From: Bacteroidota bacterium
GTDB taxonomy: Bacteria > Bacteroidota > Bacteroidia > JACPRZ01
Direction of reading: 5' to 3'
NCBI GenBank assembly: GCA_016193485.1
Contig: JACPRZ010000038.1
Span: forward strand, 1 to 64,000
Length of the DNA stretch: 64,000 bases
The notes under the pieces were generated by a model. It did not search any database. It saw only the letters and a list, made by a program, of their open reading frames with translations, and was not told the DNA's origin. Made by a program: the position numbers and the translations under genes. The first letter of the stretch is position 1; every line of letters starts with the position of its first letter. Positions 36,650 to 44,960 of this stretch are shown one piece after another.

Positions 36650-36657
36650 TCAACCGT

Positions 36658-37827
36658 ATGTACAAGAGCGTAAAATTTAATCCGGAAAAAAGCGGTGATT
36701 TCCATGCCACACTTAAGTGGAGAGCATCGCAATACTTCAGGAGTAGAAATATTTCAGAGTATGCCAATGGATTAATGATTTTTAAGACAACCTTCCTGAT
36801 AACGGCATGGATCGCCACCTATCTTCTCCTTGTTTTTGGTCAACCGGAACCGGTTCTTTTTTATCTTTTATGGGTTAACCTGGGATTCTTCACCGCTTTT
36901 ATTGCCGTCAACATTTGTCATGACGCCATTCATAATGCCTATTCATCAAATAAAAAGGTAAATAAATTCCTGGGTTTGATTTTTAACCTCGTTGGCGCCA
37001 ATGCCTATGTGTGGAAGATAACGCATAATATCGCTCATCATACCTTCCCGAATATTGACGGTCATGATGAAGATATCGAGCAGATTGTATCATGGTTGCG
37101 CCTGTCACCCTATCAGAAATTAAAAAAAATACACCGGTACCAATACTGGTACGCTTTTTTGTTTTATGGATTAGGTTCTTTATCGTGGGTTTTTATTAAG
37201 GACTACAAGAAGTTTTTTCAGAAAAAAATCGGCAATCTCAATAATACCCGTCATGCGAAGATTGAGTATTTTAATTTGTTTTTTTTTAAAGCGGTTTACT
37301 ACACCGTCTTTTTAATCATCCCTGTTGTGATAACCAATTTCTCATGGTGGCACTGCGTGCTGGGTTTTGTTGTGAGCCATATATGTGAAGGAAGTTTTCT
37401 TGCCATAGTATTCATGCTTGCCCATGAAGTGGAGGGGCTTGATTTTCCAAAACCCGACAGGCAGGGCAATATCAGGACCGGATGGGCAGTTCACCAACTC
37501 ATGACTACTGCTGATTTCGCCCGGAAAAACTCACTTGTCAACTTTTTTTGCGGTGGTTTGAATTTCCAGATAGAGCATCACCTTTTCCCGCGCGTGTGCC
37601 ATGTCCATTACAGAAACCTTTCCGGGATTGTGGAGATGACGGCAAAGGAATTCAACATACCCTATGTTGAAAACAAAACCTTTCTGGATGCCGTTGGTTC
37701 CCATATCCGGTTGTTGAAAAGATGGGGTAGGGAACAACCTGCGGATGCTTTATCCGCCAGGACTATTTCTTTTCAAACACCAGCCGTGCATGATCCATTA
37801 TCCCGCGTTCAAAACATACCCTGTTAG
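36658..37827 (+). CDS. Membrane fatty-acid desaturase (acyl-lipid/acyl-CoA, front-end type)
   Basis: 389 residues. Di-iron membrane desaturase with the three histidine boxes: H88DAIH92, H123NIAHH128 and Q304IEHH308. The QIEHH third box is typical of delta-5/delta-6 'front-end' desaturases and of the linoleoyl-CoA desaturase group. Hydrophobic pairs lie at about 45-85 and 215-255. No fused cytochrome b5 domain. Double-bond position cannot be told from sequence. Its last 65 bases overlap the end of the convergent CFA-synthase-like gene. It has its own promoter with a dyad in the spacer. Confidence 0.92.
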   Translation: MYKSVKFNPEKSGDFHATLKWRASQYFRSRNISEYANGLMIFKTTFLITAWIATYLLLVFGQPEPVLFYLLWVNLGFFTAFIAVNICHDAIHNAYSSNKKVNKFLGLIFNLVGANAYVWKITHNIAHHTFPNIDGHDEDIEQIVSWLRLSPYQKLKKIHRYQYWYAFLFYGLGSLSWVFIKDYKKFFQKKIGNLNNTRHAKIEYFNLFFFKAVYYTVFLIIPVVITNFSWWHCVLGFVVSHICEGSFLAIVFMLAHEVEGLDFPKPDRQGNIRTGWAVHQLMTTADFARKNSLVNFFCGGLNFQIEHHLFPRVCHVHYRNLSGIVEMTAKEFNIPYVENKTFLDAVGSHIRLLKRWGREQPADALSARTISFQTPAVHDPLSRVQNIPC

Positions 37828-38776
37828 GCCTCACGCGTAAAAGAGCCAACTGATACCTGAATTCCCGGTCCATCATATATTTTGGGATTAATGATGCAAA
37901 CCAGAGATACTTTCTGAGATTGAAACGGTAGTATAATTTTGTCCATTCCCTGTTGGTGCGGATATAATCCAAACGCCCGCTGCTGTAATATATCTTTTTA
38001 AAAAAGGGTTCTGCGCACCGGATGATATGCTCATGGCCGTAAGGCAGCCAGGAGTCGGGATTATGTTTCGTCAATAACGCTAAAATGTATTCATTGGAAT
38101 TTTTTGGGGCATTAATGTCAAATTGCCCGTAGGGGATCATATTTTTACCAAACACCATGCTTTGCATGTAAAACCGCCCGCCCTTTGGCAACAAATCATG
38201 CACGTGCCTGAAATATTCACCATAAGCGCTATCCTGCCTGCCTTCAAGGAAATCATTGACCGAAACCACATGTTCAAAACTCCCGAATGCCGTTATGGCA
38301 TCAAAATAGCCAAAGTCAGCCGGGAGCACAAATCTGGCATCCTTAAAAAAAACATTCAGGTTATTTTTTCTGCATGCCGCTACCTGTCCCCGCGACAGAT
38401 TCACCCCGGTTCCCCTGCATCCGGTATTCTCTTCCAGCCATGATAACCACCCTCCCCAGCCGCATCCGAGGTCCAGGACCTTACTCTCTTTTGCAATGGA
38501 TAATTGAGATACAACGAACCGGTATTTTTTCGCCTGCGCTTCATCCAGCGACAACGAGTAATCCCCGTCATAAAAAGCGTTGCTGAAATGAGCATTCTCA
38601 CCCAAACTGTACCGGATGAACTTATCCAGGTTGGTGTAGGTAAAATCCATCTCCTTATTCTTGTCCCATATTTGTCCGTCTTTTGCTGCAACGCTGCTGC
38701 CCCTCCATTTACCATTATCTTCCGCTTCAATGATTTCAGGTTTTTTATAGAGTGAGGATGAAAACTGGTTACTCAT
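37763..38776 (-). CDS. Cyclopropane-fatty-acid-synthase-like SAM methyltransferase
   Basis: 337 residues. Class I methyltransferase: motif I VLDLGCGWGGWLSWLEE, then TGVNLSRGQVAACRK and AFGSFEHVVSVNDF as in the CFA/mycolic-acid methyltransferase family. Those enzymes add a methylene or methyl group to double bonds of membrane lipids. The C-terminal part is more diverged than E. coli Cfa, so a different product (methyl-branched chains) is possible. It converges on, and overlaps by 65 bp, a fatty-acid desaturase that could provide the double bond. Confidence 0.82.
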   Translation of the reverse strand: MSNQFSSSLYKKPEIIEAEDNGKWRGSSVAAKDGQIWDKNKEMDFTYTNLDKFIRYSLGENAHFSNAFYDGDYSLSLDEAQAKKYRFVVSQLSIAKESKVLDLGCGWGGWLSWLEENTGCRGTGVNLSRGQVAACRKNNLNVFFKDARFVLPADFGYFDAITAFGSFEHVVSVNDFLEGRQDSAYGEYFRHVHDLLPKGGRFYMQSMVFGKNMIPYGQFDINAPKNSNEYILALLTKHNPDSWLPYGHEHIIRCAEPFFKKIYYSSGRLDYIRTNREWTKLYYRFNLRKYLWFASLIPKYMMDREFRYQLALLRVRPNRVCFERGIMDHARLVFEKK

Positions 38777-38837
38777 AATTTTAATATTTTTAGAGATTTA
38801 AAAGAATAATTACAACCCTGCCCGGTAAATGTACATA

Positions 38838-40229
38838 TTAAAATCCATGCTCCGCCACCATCCACACCATTATCGCCATAGTGACAGCGCCAAGTTCCAG
38901 TTCCCGTTTGTTCACATTTTCAAAAATGTCGGTGGCGGCATGATGGTAATCAAAATAACGCTGTGAGTCGGGCAGGAGCCCCATCACAGGCACGCCCTGC
39001 CGTTCAAGCGGACCGATGTCAGCGCCCCCCCCTTTGCGGCTGAAATCATAAACGCCATAGGGATAAAAAATATCTTTCCAAAGTAGAATTTTTGCCTTTT
39101 TATCTTCCGGCATGGTCATGGAGAATCCGCGCGGGGTGAAGCCGCCTGCATCGCTTTCAATGGCGAGGATATGTTTTTCGTTTTTTTGTCTTGCCCGTTT
39201 TGCATACTCTTCGCCACCCCGCAATCCGTTTTCTTCATTCATCCACATAACCGCGCGGATGGTGCGCTTTGGTTTCAGTCCAAGGGCTTTAAAACATCGC
39301 AATATTTCAATCGCCTGCATGCATCCTGCACCGTCATCGTGGGCGCCTTCGCCAAGATCCCAGGAGTCAAGGTGCCCGCCAACGGCAATAATTTCATCCG
39401 GAAACTGCGATCCCCTGATTTCGCCAATTACATTCCAGGATTTTACATCCGGCAGGGTGCGGCAGTTCATTTTCATGAAAAATTTGAGTTTGGATGATTT
39501 TTTCAGCAGGGCTGAAAGCAGTTCTGCGTCTTTTGTGCTGATGGCGCAGAAAGGAATCTGCTGTATTGAATCTTCATAATGCATTGCACCGGTATGCGGG
39601 AAATCGTCAATTGCGGGCGTCATGGAACGGCATATCGCCCCAACGGCTCCAAACCTTGCCGCTTCAATGGCGCCCCGGCTGCGCTGATCCACAGCACCTC
39701 CATACATTTCAAAGGTGGTAAATTTTGCAAGATCAAAAGGACGGTTGAAGAATACAATTTTCCCTGCTACTTTTTCCCTGCCGAGATTCTTTAACTCTTC
39801 AAAGTTTTTCACTTCAACCACACCCGCTGCCATTCCTTTTTCGGGTGTCCCTATGCTTCCGCCAAGCGCGCAGATAGTGACATCAAGTTTCCGACCCTTC
39901 TCTAATATTTTTCCCTCACCCTTTGCAGGAACAATTTTCCCCCGCTCTTTTTTTCCGCGTTCCCAGTGCGGAACCATCACTTCCTGTAAATAAACGGTAT
40001 CAAATCCGTAATTGGCCATGAGGTTCCGGCAAATTTCCACGGCTTTCTGTGCCTGCAACGAACCGCTGAGGCGGGGACCGGCTTTTTTGCAAAGAAATTC
40101 CAGGTTTCTGTAGCAATGTCCATTTAAAAAAATCTCATCCGAGATTTTTTTGACGGCATCAGAATCCGGGACCTGGGCAGATGCATGTTGTACAATAACC
40201 CATAACGAAAGTGCAATAATTTTTTTCAT
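38838..40229 (-). CDS. Exported M28-family zinc aminopeptidase/carboxypeptidase Q-like
   Basis: 463 residues. Signal peptide IIALSLWVIVQHASAQ. A PA insert lies at about 130-240. Catalytic domain with M28 ligands: VGGHLDSWDLGEGAHDDGAG (HxD ... D), MNEENGLRGGEEYA (EE) and AIESDAGGF; a late His occurs in YFDYHHAATD. Two co-catalytic zinc ions are expected. Closest in layout to plasma glutamate carboxypeptidase (carboxypeptidase Q), which cleaves dipeptides. A C8 tract (39025-39032) encodes the GGGAD near the C-terminus. Likely periplasmic, single gene with a -7 box at 40250-40257. Confidence 0.92.
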   Translation of the reverse strand: MKKIIALSLWVIVQHASAQVPDSDAVKKISDEIFLNGHCYRNLEFLCKKAGPRLSGSLQAQKAVEICRNLMANYGFDTVYLQEVMVPHWERGKKERGKIVPAKGEGKILEKGRKLDVTICALGGSIGTPEKGMAAGVVEVKNFEELKNLGREKVAGKIVFFNRPFDLAKFTTFEMYGGAVDQRSRGAIEAARFGAVGAICRSMTPAIDDFPHTGAMHYEDSIQQIPFCAISTKDAELLSALLKKSSKLKFFMKMNCRTLPDVKSWNVIGEIRGSQFPDEIIAVGGHLDSWDLGEGAHDDGAGCMQAIEILRCFKALGLKPKRTIRAVMWMNEENGLRGGEEYAKRARQKNEKHILAIESDAGGFTPRGFSMTMPEDKKAKILLWKDIFYPYGVYDFSRKGGGADIGPLERQGVPVMGLLPDSQRYFDYHHAATDIFENVNKRELELGAVTMAIMVWMVAEHGF

Positions 40230-40249
40230 TTAATTTTTACTGAATTTTC

Positions 40250-40257
40250 CAAAAGTA
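40250..40257 (-). promoter_or_regulatory. -7 box TACTTTTG for the M28 peptidase gene
   Basis: TACTTTTG on the minus strand, 20 bases before the ATG at 40229; identical to the boxes at 25712 and 54739. Confidence 0.5.
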
Positions 40258-40323
40258 TAATATTTTTCCGAACATGGGTCTGTTCCCTTATTTCACATTA
40301 TGATTTTTGCTTTCCTGGTTACT

Positions 40324-40486
40324 GTTCACTCCTTCTGTGAAACTCTGTTATCTCAGCGAACTCTGTGTTATCCGCCAAAGGACAGATCCGCCTCAGGCGG
40401 AAAAATTCTTCAACACAGAGAGCACAGAGTACACTGGGTTACACAGAGTTAAATTGCAATGACCAATAATAATTTGTAATTTGGGG
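40324..40486 (-). repeat. Interspersed repeat, copy B, with a 31-bp insertion
   Basis: Reverse complement of the element at 17577-17707, nearly identical except for a 31-base insertion at 40370-40400. The insertion carries the palindrome CCGCCTCAGGCGG and a direct repeat ATCCGCC (40370 and 40386). It fills most of the gap between the M28 peptidase and the divergent PLP enzyme gene. Confidence 0.92.
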
Positions 40487-40553
40487 ACAACAGTAACGCT
40501 TTCCTGTTTCCTTCCTATCTTTACCACTTGAACCCTTAACCGGTTTCCCTATT

Positions 40554-41840
40554 ATGCCAACACGCAGGAATTTTATCATTAAGTCAGCCGGGCTTGCCGG
40601 CACCTTTTCAATGCTCTCCTTTACCGATGCTGTAAAGGCGGCAGATGAAATCAGGCACAGTTTATCACCCCAACTTAACCCCTCAGCCGGTTCGGATGAG
40701 GATTTCTGGGGATGGGTTCGTGAATCCTATACGGTTTCGCCAAATCTTATAAACCTTAACAACGGGGGGGTGAGTCCGCAGCCAAAAATTGTGCAGGATG
40801 CGCATATCCGCTATTATCAGTTGTGCAACGAAGGACCCTCTTATTTCATGTGGCGAATTCTGGACCAGGGCCGTGAACCGCTTCGGTCGCGCCTTGCCGA
40901 CCTTGCCGGCTGTTTGCCTGATGAGATAGCCATTGACCGCAACTCAACTGAATCGCTGAACACGGTGATCTTCGGGTTGAACCTGAAACCTGGCGATGAA
41001 GTAGCGCTTACAAAACAGGATTATCCCAACATGATAAATGCGTGGAAGCAGCGTGAAAAAAGAGATGGCATAAAACTTGTCTGGATAAATCTTGATTTGC
41101 CGATGGAGAATGAAGATGAGATTGTAAAACGATTCACAGATGTTTTTAGCGATAAGACAAAAGTAGTGCACATTACACACATGATAAACTGGATGGGACA
41201 GATTCTGCCTGCGCGTAAAATCGGTGATGCCGCCCATGCGCGCGGTATTGAAGTATTAGTTGATGGCGCGCACACCTTCGCCCATATTGACTATAAAATT
41301 CCCGACCTGCATTGCGATTATTTCGGCACCAGTTTGCATAAGTGGCTTTGCGCTCCGTTCGGAAGCGGGCTGCTCTACATTAAAAAAGATAAGATAAAAA
41401 ATGTATGGCCACTTCTTTCAGCGCCCGATACCATGAAAGAAGACGATATCCGGAAGTTTGAGACAATCGGAACCCGTTCCTTTGCCAGCGAAATGGCGAT
41501 AAGCACGGCCGTTGATTTTCAGAATGTAATCGGCACAAAACGAAAGGAAGAGCGGCTTCGTTTTCTGAAAAATTACTGGGCGCAGAAAGCGGCAAAAATA
41601 CCCGGTGTGAAATTGCATACATCCCTAAAACCTGAATTTTCTTGCGCGTTATGCGGTTTTTCCATTGAAGGCAAAACGCCTGAAGAAACCGAGAAAATCC
41701 TGCTTGACAAATATAAAATTCACACCGTTGCCATTAACTGGGAAAATATCAAGTGCGTTCGTGTAACGCCTCATGTTTATACCAATACAAGAGACCTTGA
41801 TCTGCTCGTAAAAGGAATTGAGGAGATTGCAAAAAAATAA
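40554..41840 (+). CDS. Tat-exported class V aminotransferase-fold PLP enzyme
   Basis: 428 residues. N-terminal twin-arginine signal: RRNFIIKSAGLAGTFSMLSF. Then a fold-type I PLP domain of the cysteine-desulfurase/isopenicillin-N-epimerase group: LNNGGVSPQPKIV, DRNSTESLNTVIFGL, VLVDGAHTFAHIDY (Asp that contacts the PLP ring), and the Schiff-base Lys in GTSLHKWLCAPFGSG. Exported PLP enzymes of this kind occur near isopenicillin-N-epimerase homologues; substrate unknown. Folded export with bound cofactor explains the Tat signal. A G7 tract (40764-40770) encodes NGGV. Confidence 0.9.
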   Translation: MPTRRNFIIKSAGLAGTFSMLSFTDAVKAADEIRHSLSPQLNPSAGSDEDFWGWVRESYTVSPNLINLNNGGVSPQPKIVQDAHIRYYQLCNEGPSYFMWRILDQGREPLRSRLADLAGCLPDEIAIDRNSTESLNTVIFGLNLKPGDEVALTKQDYPNMINAWKQREKRDGIKLVWINLDLPMENEDEIVKRFTDVFSDKTKVVHITHMINWMGQILPARKIGDAAHARGIEVLVDGAHTFAHIDYKIPDLHCDYFGTSLHKWLCAPFGSGLLYIKKDKIKNVWPLLSAPDTMKEDDIRKFETIGTRSFASEMAISTAVDFQNVIGTKRKEERLRFLKNYWAQKAAKIPGVKLHTSLKPEFSCALCGFSIEGKTPEETEKILLDKYKIHTVAINWENIKCVRVTPHVYTNTRDLDLLVKGIEEIAKK

Positions 41841-41845
41841 TCAAC

Positions 41846-43771
41846 TTACTCCTCCGAAACTGCACCCTTTCCATGTAGTAATTTGCGGTATTTTAATGAT
41901 GGCGATGGAATATGGTTTCCAATCCCAAGTTTGTTCCATTTGTCATCAACCTGCCTGATGGTCGCTTCATCCGAACAAATCACATTAGGCCAGGGACGAT
42001 CGAAGTCATCAAACTTTTTTGTTTTCCGGGTTCCGTCTATTACAAGATGTGAATACGAAGGGCCTTCTGGGTCTTTAATGATAAAACAGTCCCTCTCCGG
42101 GTCAATGTTATTTGCGGCATACCAGACCACGTCACTTAATTCACCTGTATCAATCTCACTGTCTATAAAGATAATGCACCTGGCATTTTTGAATTCATCC
42201 ATGCTGCACATATTCGCTCCGAATTCATGTACCTGATTTTTTTTGGTTTTTAATAATGAAATTATAATTGCTGAAATTCCGTGTTTAAGCAACACCGCAT
42301 TGATTGACATCATCCCCGGAAATTGTCTGAATAAATTTACCACCATTGATTCATTCTCCCATTCTCTCCCTGTCTCTCCGTCTCCCTGTCTCCCTGTCTC
42401 GTTTTCTTCCTGAAATTTCCTTGTCGCATCAATGCACATCTTCCCGCCATAGGAAAATTTTGAAGATGAATGGTCAAGTACATCCATGGGTCCGCGTGAA
42501 AAATAAATGTCGGTTGCAGGATTGCAATTTTCCGAGACCGCTTTCCCTACCTGCATGTAATTTTGAATATCCGTCCCCCCATCAACAATGATCATGATCT
42601 TATTGAACATCATCTGCCCGGCTCCCCACATGGCATTCATCACTTTCTGCGCATGGCCCGGGTATTCCTTTTTTATTTTTATGATGGTAACATTATGAAA
42701 GACGCCTTCCACCGGCATATTCATATCCACGATTTCCGGAATGATGGTCATCCTGATGGGTGCGAGGAAAATGCGTTCAGTGGCTTTTCCTATCCATGCA
42801 TCTTCCTGCGGAGGCACCCCGACAATAGTGGAAGGATAAATGGCGTTACGCCTGTGGGTAATACAGGTAATATGAAATTTCGGATACAAATCCTCCAGGG
42901 AATAGAAACCCGTATGGTCACCGAAAGGTCCCTCTATAATGAAATCCTCTTCAGGATCAACATATCCTTCAATGATAATATCGGCAGCAGCGGGTACATG
43001 TGCATCAATGGTCAGGCATCTGACCAGTTCAACCGCTTTTTTGCGCAGGAAACCTGCAAGGATATATTCATCCATGTTGGGAGGCAGGGGCGCTGAAGCG
43101 CAATAGGAATAGACCGGGTCGCCACCGAGTGCGACAGCAACGGGCATTTTTTTGCCGAGTTTTTTATACTGATTGAAGTGTCCGGCCGAGACCTTGTGCC
43201 TGTGCCAGTGAAGCGCGGTAAGCGTTGGACCGAATACCTGCATGCGGTATAAACCTACATTGCGGATGCCTGAAGTTGGATCAATGGTATGAATTACCGG
43301 CAGGGTGATGAAAGGGCCTCCATCTTCAGGCCAGCATTTCATTGCGGGCAATCTGGTAACATCAGGAGGGTTCATTACTACTTCCTGACATTCCCCTTTG
43401 CCTGCCCTGATTTTTGGCATCATACCCGAAAGGCGTGAGAGTTCAGGGAGAATTCTCAGTTTATCAATAATATTATCGCGCGGCACCATGAATGACCGGA
43501 AAAGTTCTTCAAGTTCTTTTGCGGTATCATCAAGGTTTTTTACGCCAAGAGCCAGGCACATTCTTTTGTAAGAACCCATCAGGTTTATGGCAAGCGGGAA
43601 AGGAGTTCCGGTATTTTCAAAGAGAAGGGCTTTGTTGCGCGAAGGGGTTTTGGATATTCTGTCCGTTATCTCCGCAATTTCCAGGTGAGGGCTGACAAAT
43701 TCCCTGACGCGGATAAGTTCATCTTCCTTTTCAAGGGCATCAACAAAATGTTTCAGTGATTTCCATGCCAT
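41846..43771 (-). CDS. UbiD-family prenylated-FMN decarboxylase
   Basis: 641 residues. UbiD family: reversible decarboxylation of aromatic or unsaturated acids with prenyl-FMN; in many Bacteroidota the long form is annotated for menaquinone synthesis. Conserved blocks: PFITLPVIHTIDP, NVGLYRMQVFGPTLTALHWH, VALGGDPVYSYCASAPLP, IIEGYVDPEEDFIIEGPFGDHTGFYS split across the active-site E-x-P-F-G-D-H motif, and VGVPPQEDAWIG. Start set at ATG 43771 (MAWKSLKHFVDAL); the frame continues upstream only through a sub-repeat (CILVFL twice). Residues around GRQGDGETGREWEN are a repeat-derived insertion (42352-42400). No ubiX partner in the window. Confidence 0.9.
   Translation of the reverse strand: MAWKSLKHFVDALEKEDELIRVREFVSPHLEIAEITDRISKTPSRNKALLFENTGTPFPLAINLMGSYKRMCLALGVKNLDDTAKELEELFRSFMVPRDNIIDKLRILPELSRLSGMMPKIRAGKGECQEVVMNPPDVTRLPAMKCWPEDGGPFITLPVIHTIDPTSGIRNVGLYRMQVFGPTLTALHWHRHKVSAGHFNQYKKLGKKMPVAVALGGDPVYSYCASAPLPPNMDEYILAGFLRKKAVELVRCLTIDAHVPAAADIIIEGYVDPEEDFIIEGPFGDHTGFYSLEDLYPKFHITCITHRRNAIYPSTIVGVPPQEDAWIGKATERIFLAPIRMTIIPEIVDMNMPVEGVFHNVTIIKIKKEYPGHAQKVMNAMWGAGQMMFNKIMIIVDGGTDIQNYMQVGKAVSENCNPATDIYFSRGPMDVLDHSSSKFSYGGKMCIDATRKFQEENETGRQGDGETGREWENESMVVNLFRQFPGMMSINAVLLKHGISAIIISLLKTKKNQVHEFGANMCSMDEFKNARCIIFIDSEIDTGELSDVVWYAANNIDPERDCFIIKDPEGPSYSHLVIDGTRKTKKFDDFDRPWPNVICSDEATIRQVDDKWNKLGIGNHIPSPSLKYRKLLHGKGAVSEE
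42352..42400. repeat. CTCCCTGT sub-repeat inserted in the ubiD-family gene
   Basis: CATTCTCC, CATTCTCTC, CCTGTCTC, TCCGTCTC, CCTGTCTC, CCTGTCTC in tandem. The gene reads through it in frame as a charged, Gly/Glu/Arg-rich segment between two conserved blocks (CIDATRKF and VVNLFRQFPGMM). Confidence 0.7.
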
Positions 43772-43810
43772 AGATTCAGCGAAGGTAAGGAAGATTGACG
43801 GTAGGGAAGA

Positions 43811-43907
43811 AATCAAGAATACAAGAATACAGGAAGTCAAGAAGACAAGAATACAAGAAACCCCAGTTGACAAAGTATCTTTACCTCTTTACCTCTTTAC
43901 TTCTTCA
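43811..43907. repeat. Low-complexity sub-repeats between ubiD-family gene and nrdB
   Basis: CAAGAATACAAGAATACAGG and variants (43811-43860), then TTTACCTC, TTTACCTC, TTTACTTC (43880-43903). The second group borders the 3' end of the nrdB-like gene, whose last codons (GAG GTA AAA TAA) look like the same unit. Confidence 0.6.
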
Positions 43908-43921
43908 CATCTTATTTTCTT

Positions 43922-44881
43922 TTATTTTACCTCCGTGAAGTCAAACGGATTCGCACTATTAAAGACCGTGGGGTTACCAAGTGCGGCAAGCAACCTGTCG
44001 GCAACAAATTCAATATACCGGTTCATCATCTCCGGGTCCATACCGACTATATCTACAGGCAGGGTTTCACAGATGAAGTTCTTTTCAATATCAGCAGCGC
44101 CAATGATAATTTCCTCTGTTTTTCCGGCAGGCAGTTTATTCTCAATATAATGGTTGTAAAAGCGGCATGTAAAATCGCATTGTAAATTCTTATCCCTTGA
44201 AATCAGTTCATTGGCAAAGCCGAGGCCCGGCATCAGCCCTCTTTTCTTAAGCCACAGAACCGAACAGAAACTTCCGGAGAAGAAAATTCCATCTGCAGCG
44301 GCCGAAGCGATCAGTCGTTCGGTAAAAGAACCGTTTTCAATCCAGGAATGCATCCAACCTGATTTATTCTTAATGCACTCAAGGGTTTCTGTGGCAATAA
44401 AAAGTTTCTGCTTTTCCTTCGGATCCCTGATATAAGTGTCTATGAGCAACGAATATGTCTCGGAGTGAATATTTTCAATCGCTGTCCGGAAGCCATAAAA
44501 GAACCTCGCTTCCGGTTGTTTTACCTCATGCAGAAAATTACCCGCATGGTTTTCATTTACAATACCGTCACCGGCTGCAAAAAAGGCGAGAATATGTTTA
44601 ATGAAGTGACGTTCATTATCATTGAGTTTATGCGCCCACTCCTCAAGGTCGGCAGAGAGATCAATTTCCTCAGCCGTCCAGAAACCCGATTCTGCTTTCT
44701 TGTAAATACTCCACAGGTCATTATGGCGTACGGGGTAAATGGTAAAACGCTTTTTATCCAGTTGTAGCGGTATGGTTTCCCTTCCGGTTGAAAGGGTTGC
44801 AGTTAAATTTCCGTTATCCCGGTGGGTGCCGGTTAATTCCAGCGGAACAGTGCCGAATGGGTCATCAGCGGTTTCTTCCAT
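43922..44881 (-). CDS. Ribonucleotide reductase beta-like protein (NrdB), degenerate metal site, truncated
   Basis: 319 residues, eukaryote-like class Ia R2. Recognisable blocks: SGFWTAEEIDLSADLEEW, HILAFFAAGDGIVNEN, FFYGFRTAIENIHSETYSLL, LKKRGLMPGL. Radical Tyr143 and ligands Asp105, Glu136 and His139 are present. The other three ligands are changed: Glu to Asp197 (AAADGIFFSG), and Glu/His of the RDEGLH motif to Lys231 and Gln234 (RDKNLQ). The protein stops at NPFDFTEVK, about 40 residues before the usual end, so the peptide that docks on NrdA is missing. Either a structural partner, as yeast Rnr4, or a decaying paralogue. Start at ATG 44881, though TTG 44890 is possible. No nrdA nearby. Confidence 0.85.
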   Translation of the reverse strand: MEETADDPFGTVPLELTGTHRDNGNLTATLSTGRETIPLQLDKKRFTIYPVRHNDLWSIYKKAESGFWTAEEIDLSADLEEWAHKLNDNERHFIKHILAFFAAGDGIVNENHAGNFLHEVKQPEARFFYGFRTAIENIHSETYSLLIDTYIRDPKEKQKLFIATETLECIKNKSGWMHSWIENGSFTERLIASAAADGIFFSGSFCSVLWLKKRGLMPGLGFANELISRDKNLQCDFTCRFYNHYIENKLPAGKTEEIIIGAADIEKNFICETLPVDIVGMDPEMMNRYIEFVADRLLAALGNPTVFNSANPFDFTEVK

Positions 44882-44960
44882 GGGGGTCAAGAGTTTGAAG
44901 GGTGAGAAAAATTGCGAGATTAACCCGGTATTATCTGATTTTTAATTTCCGGAAACAAAA

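Noticed and set aside
43772-43873. N-terminal extension of the UbiD-family protein with a hydrophobic CILVFL repeat, which could be taken for a membrane anchor.
   Set aside because: It is the translation of a CAAGAATA sub-repeat, precedes a good ATG with the conserved UbiD N-terminus, and UbiD enzymes are cytoplasmic.
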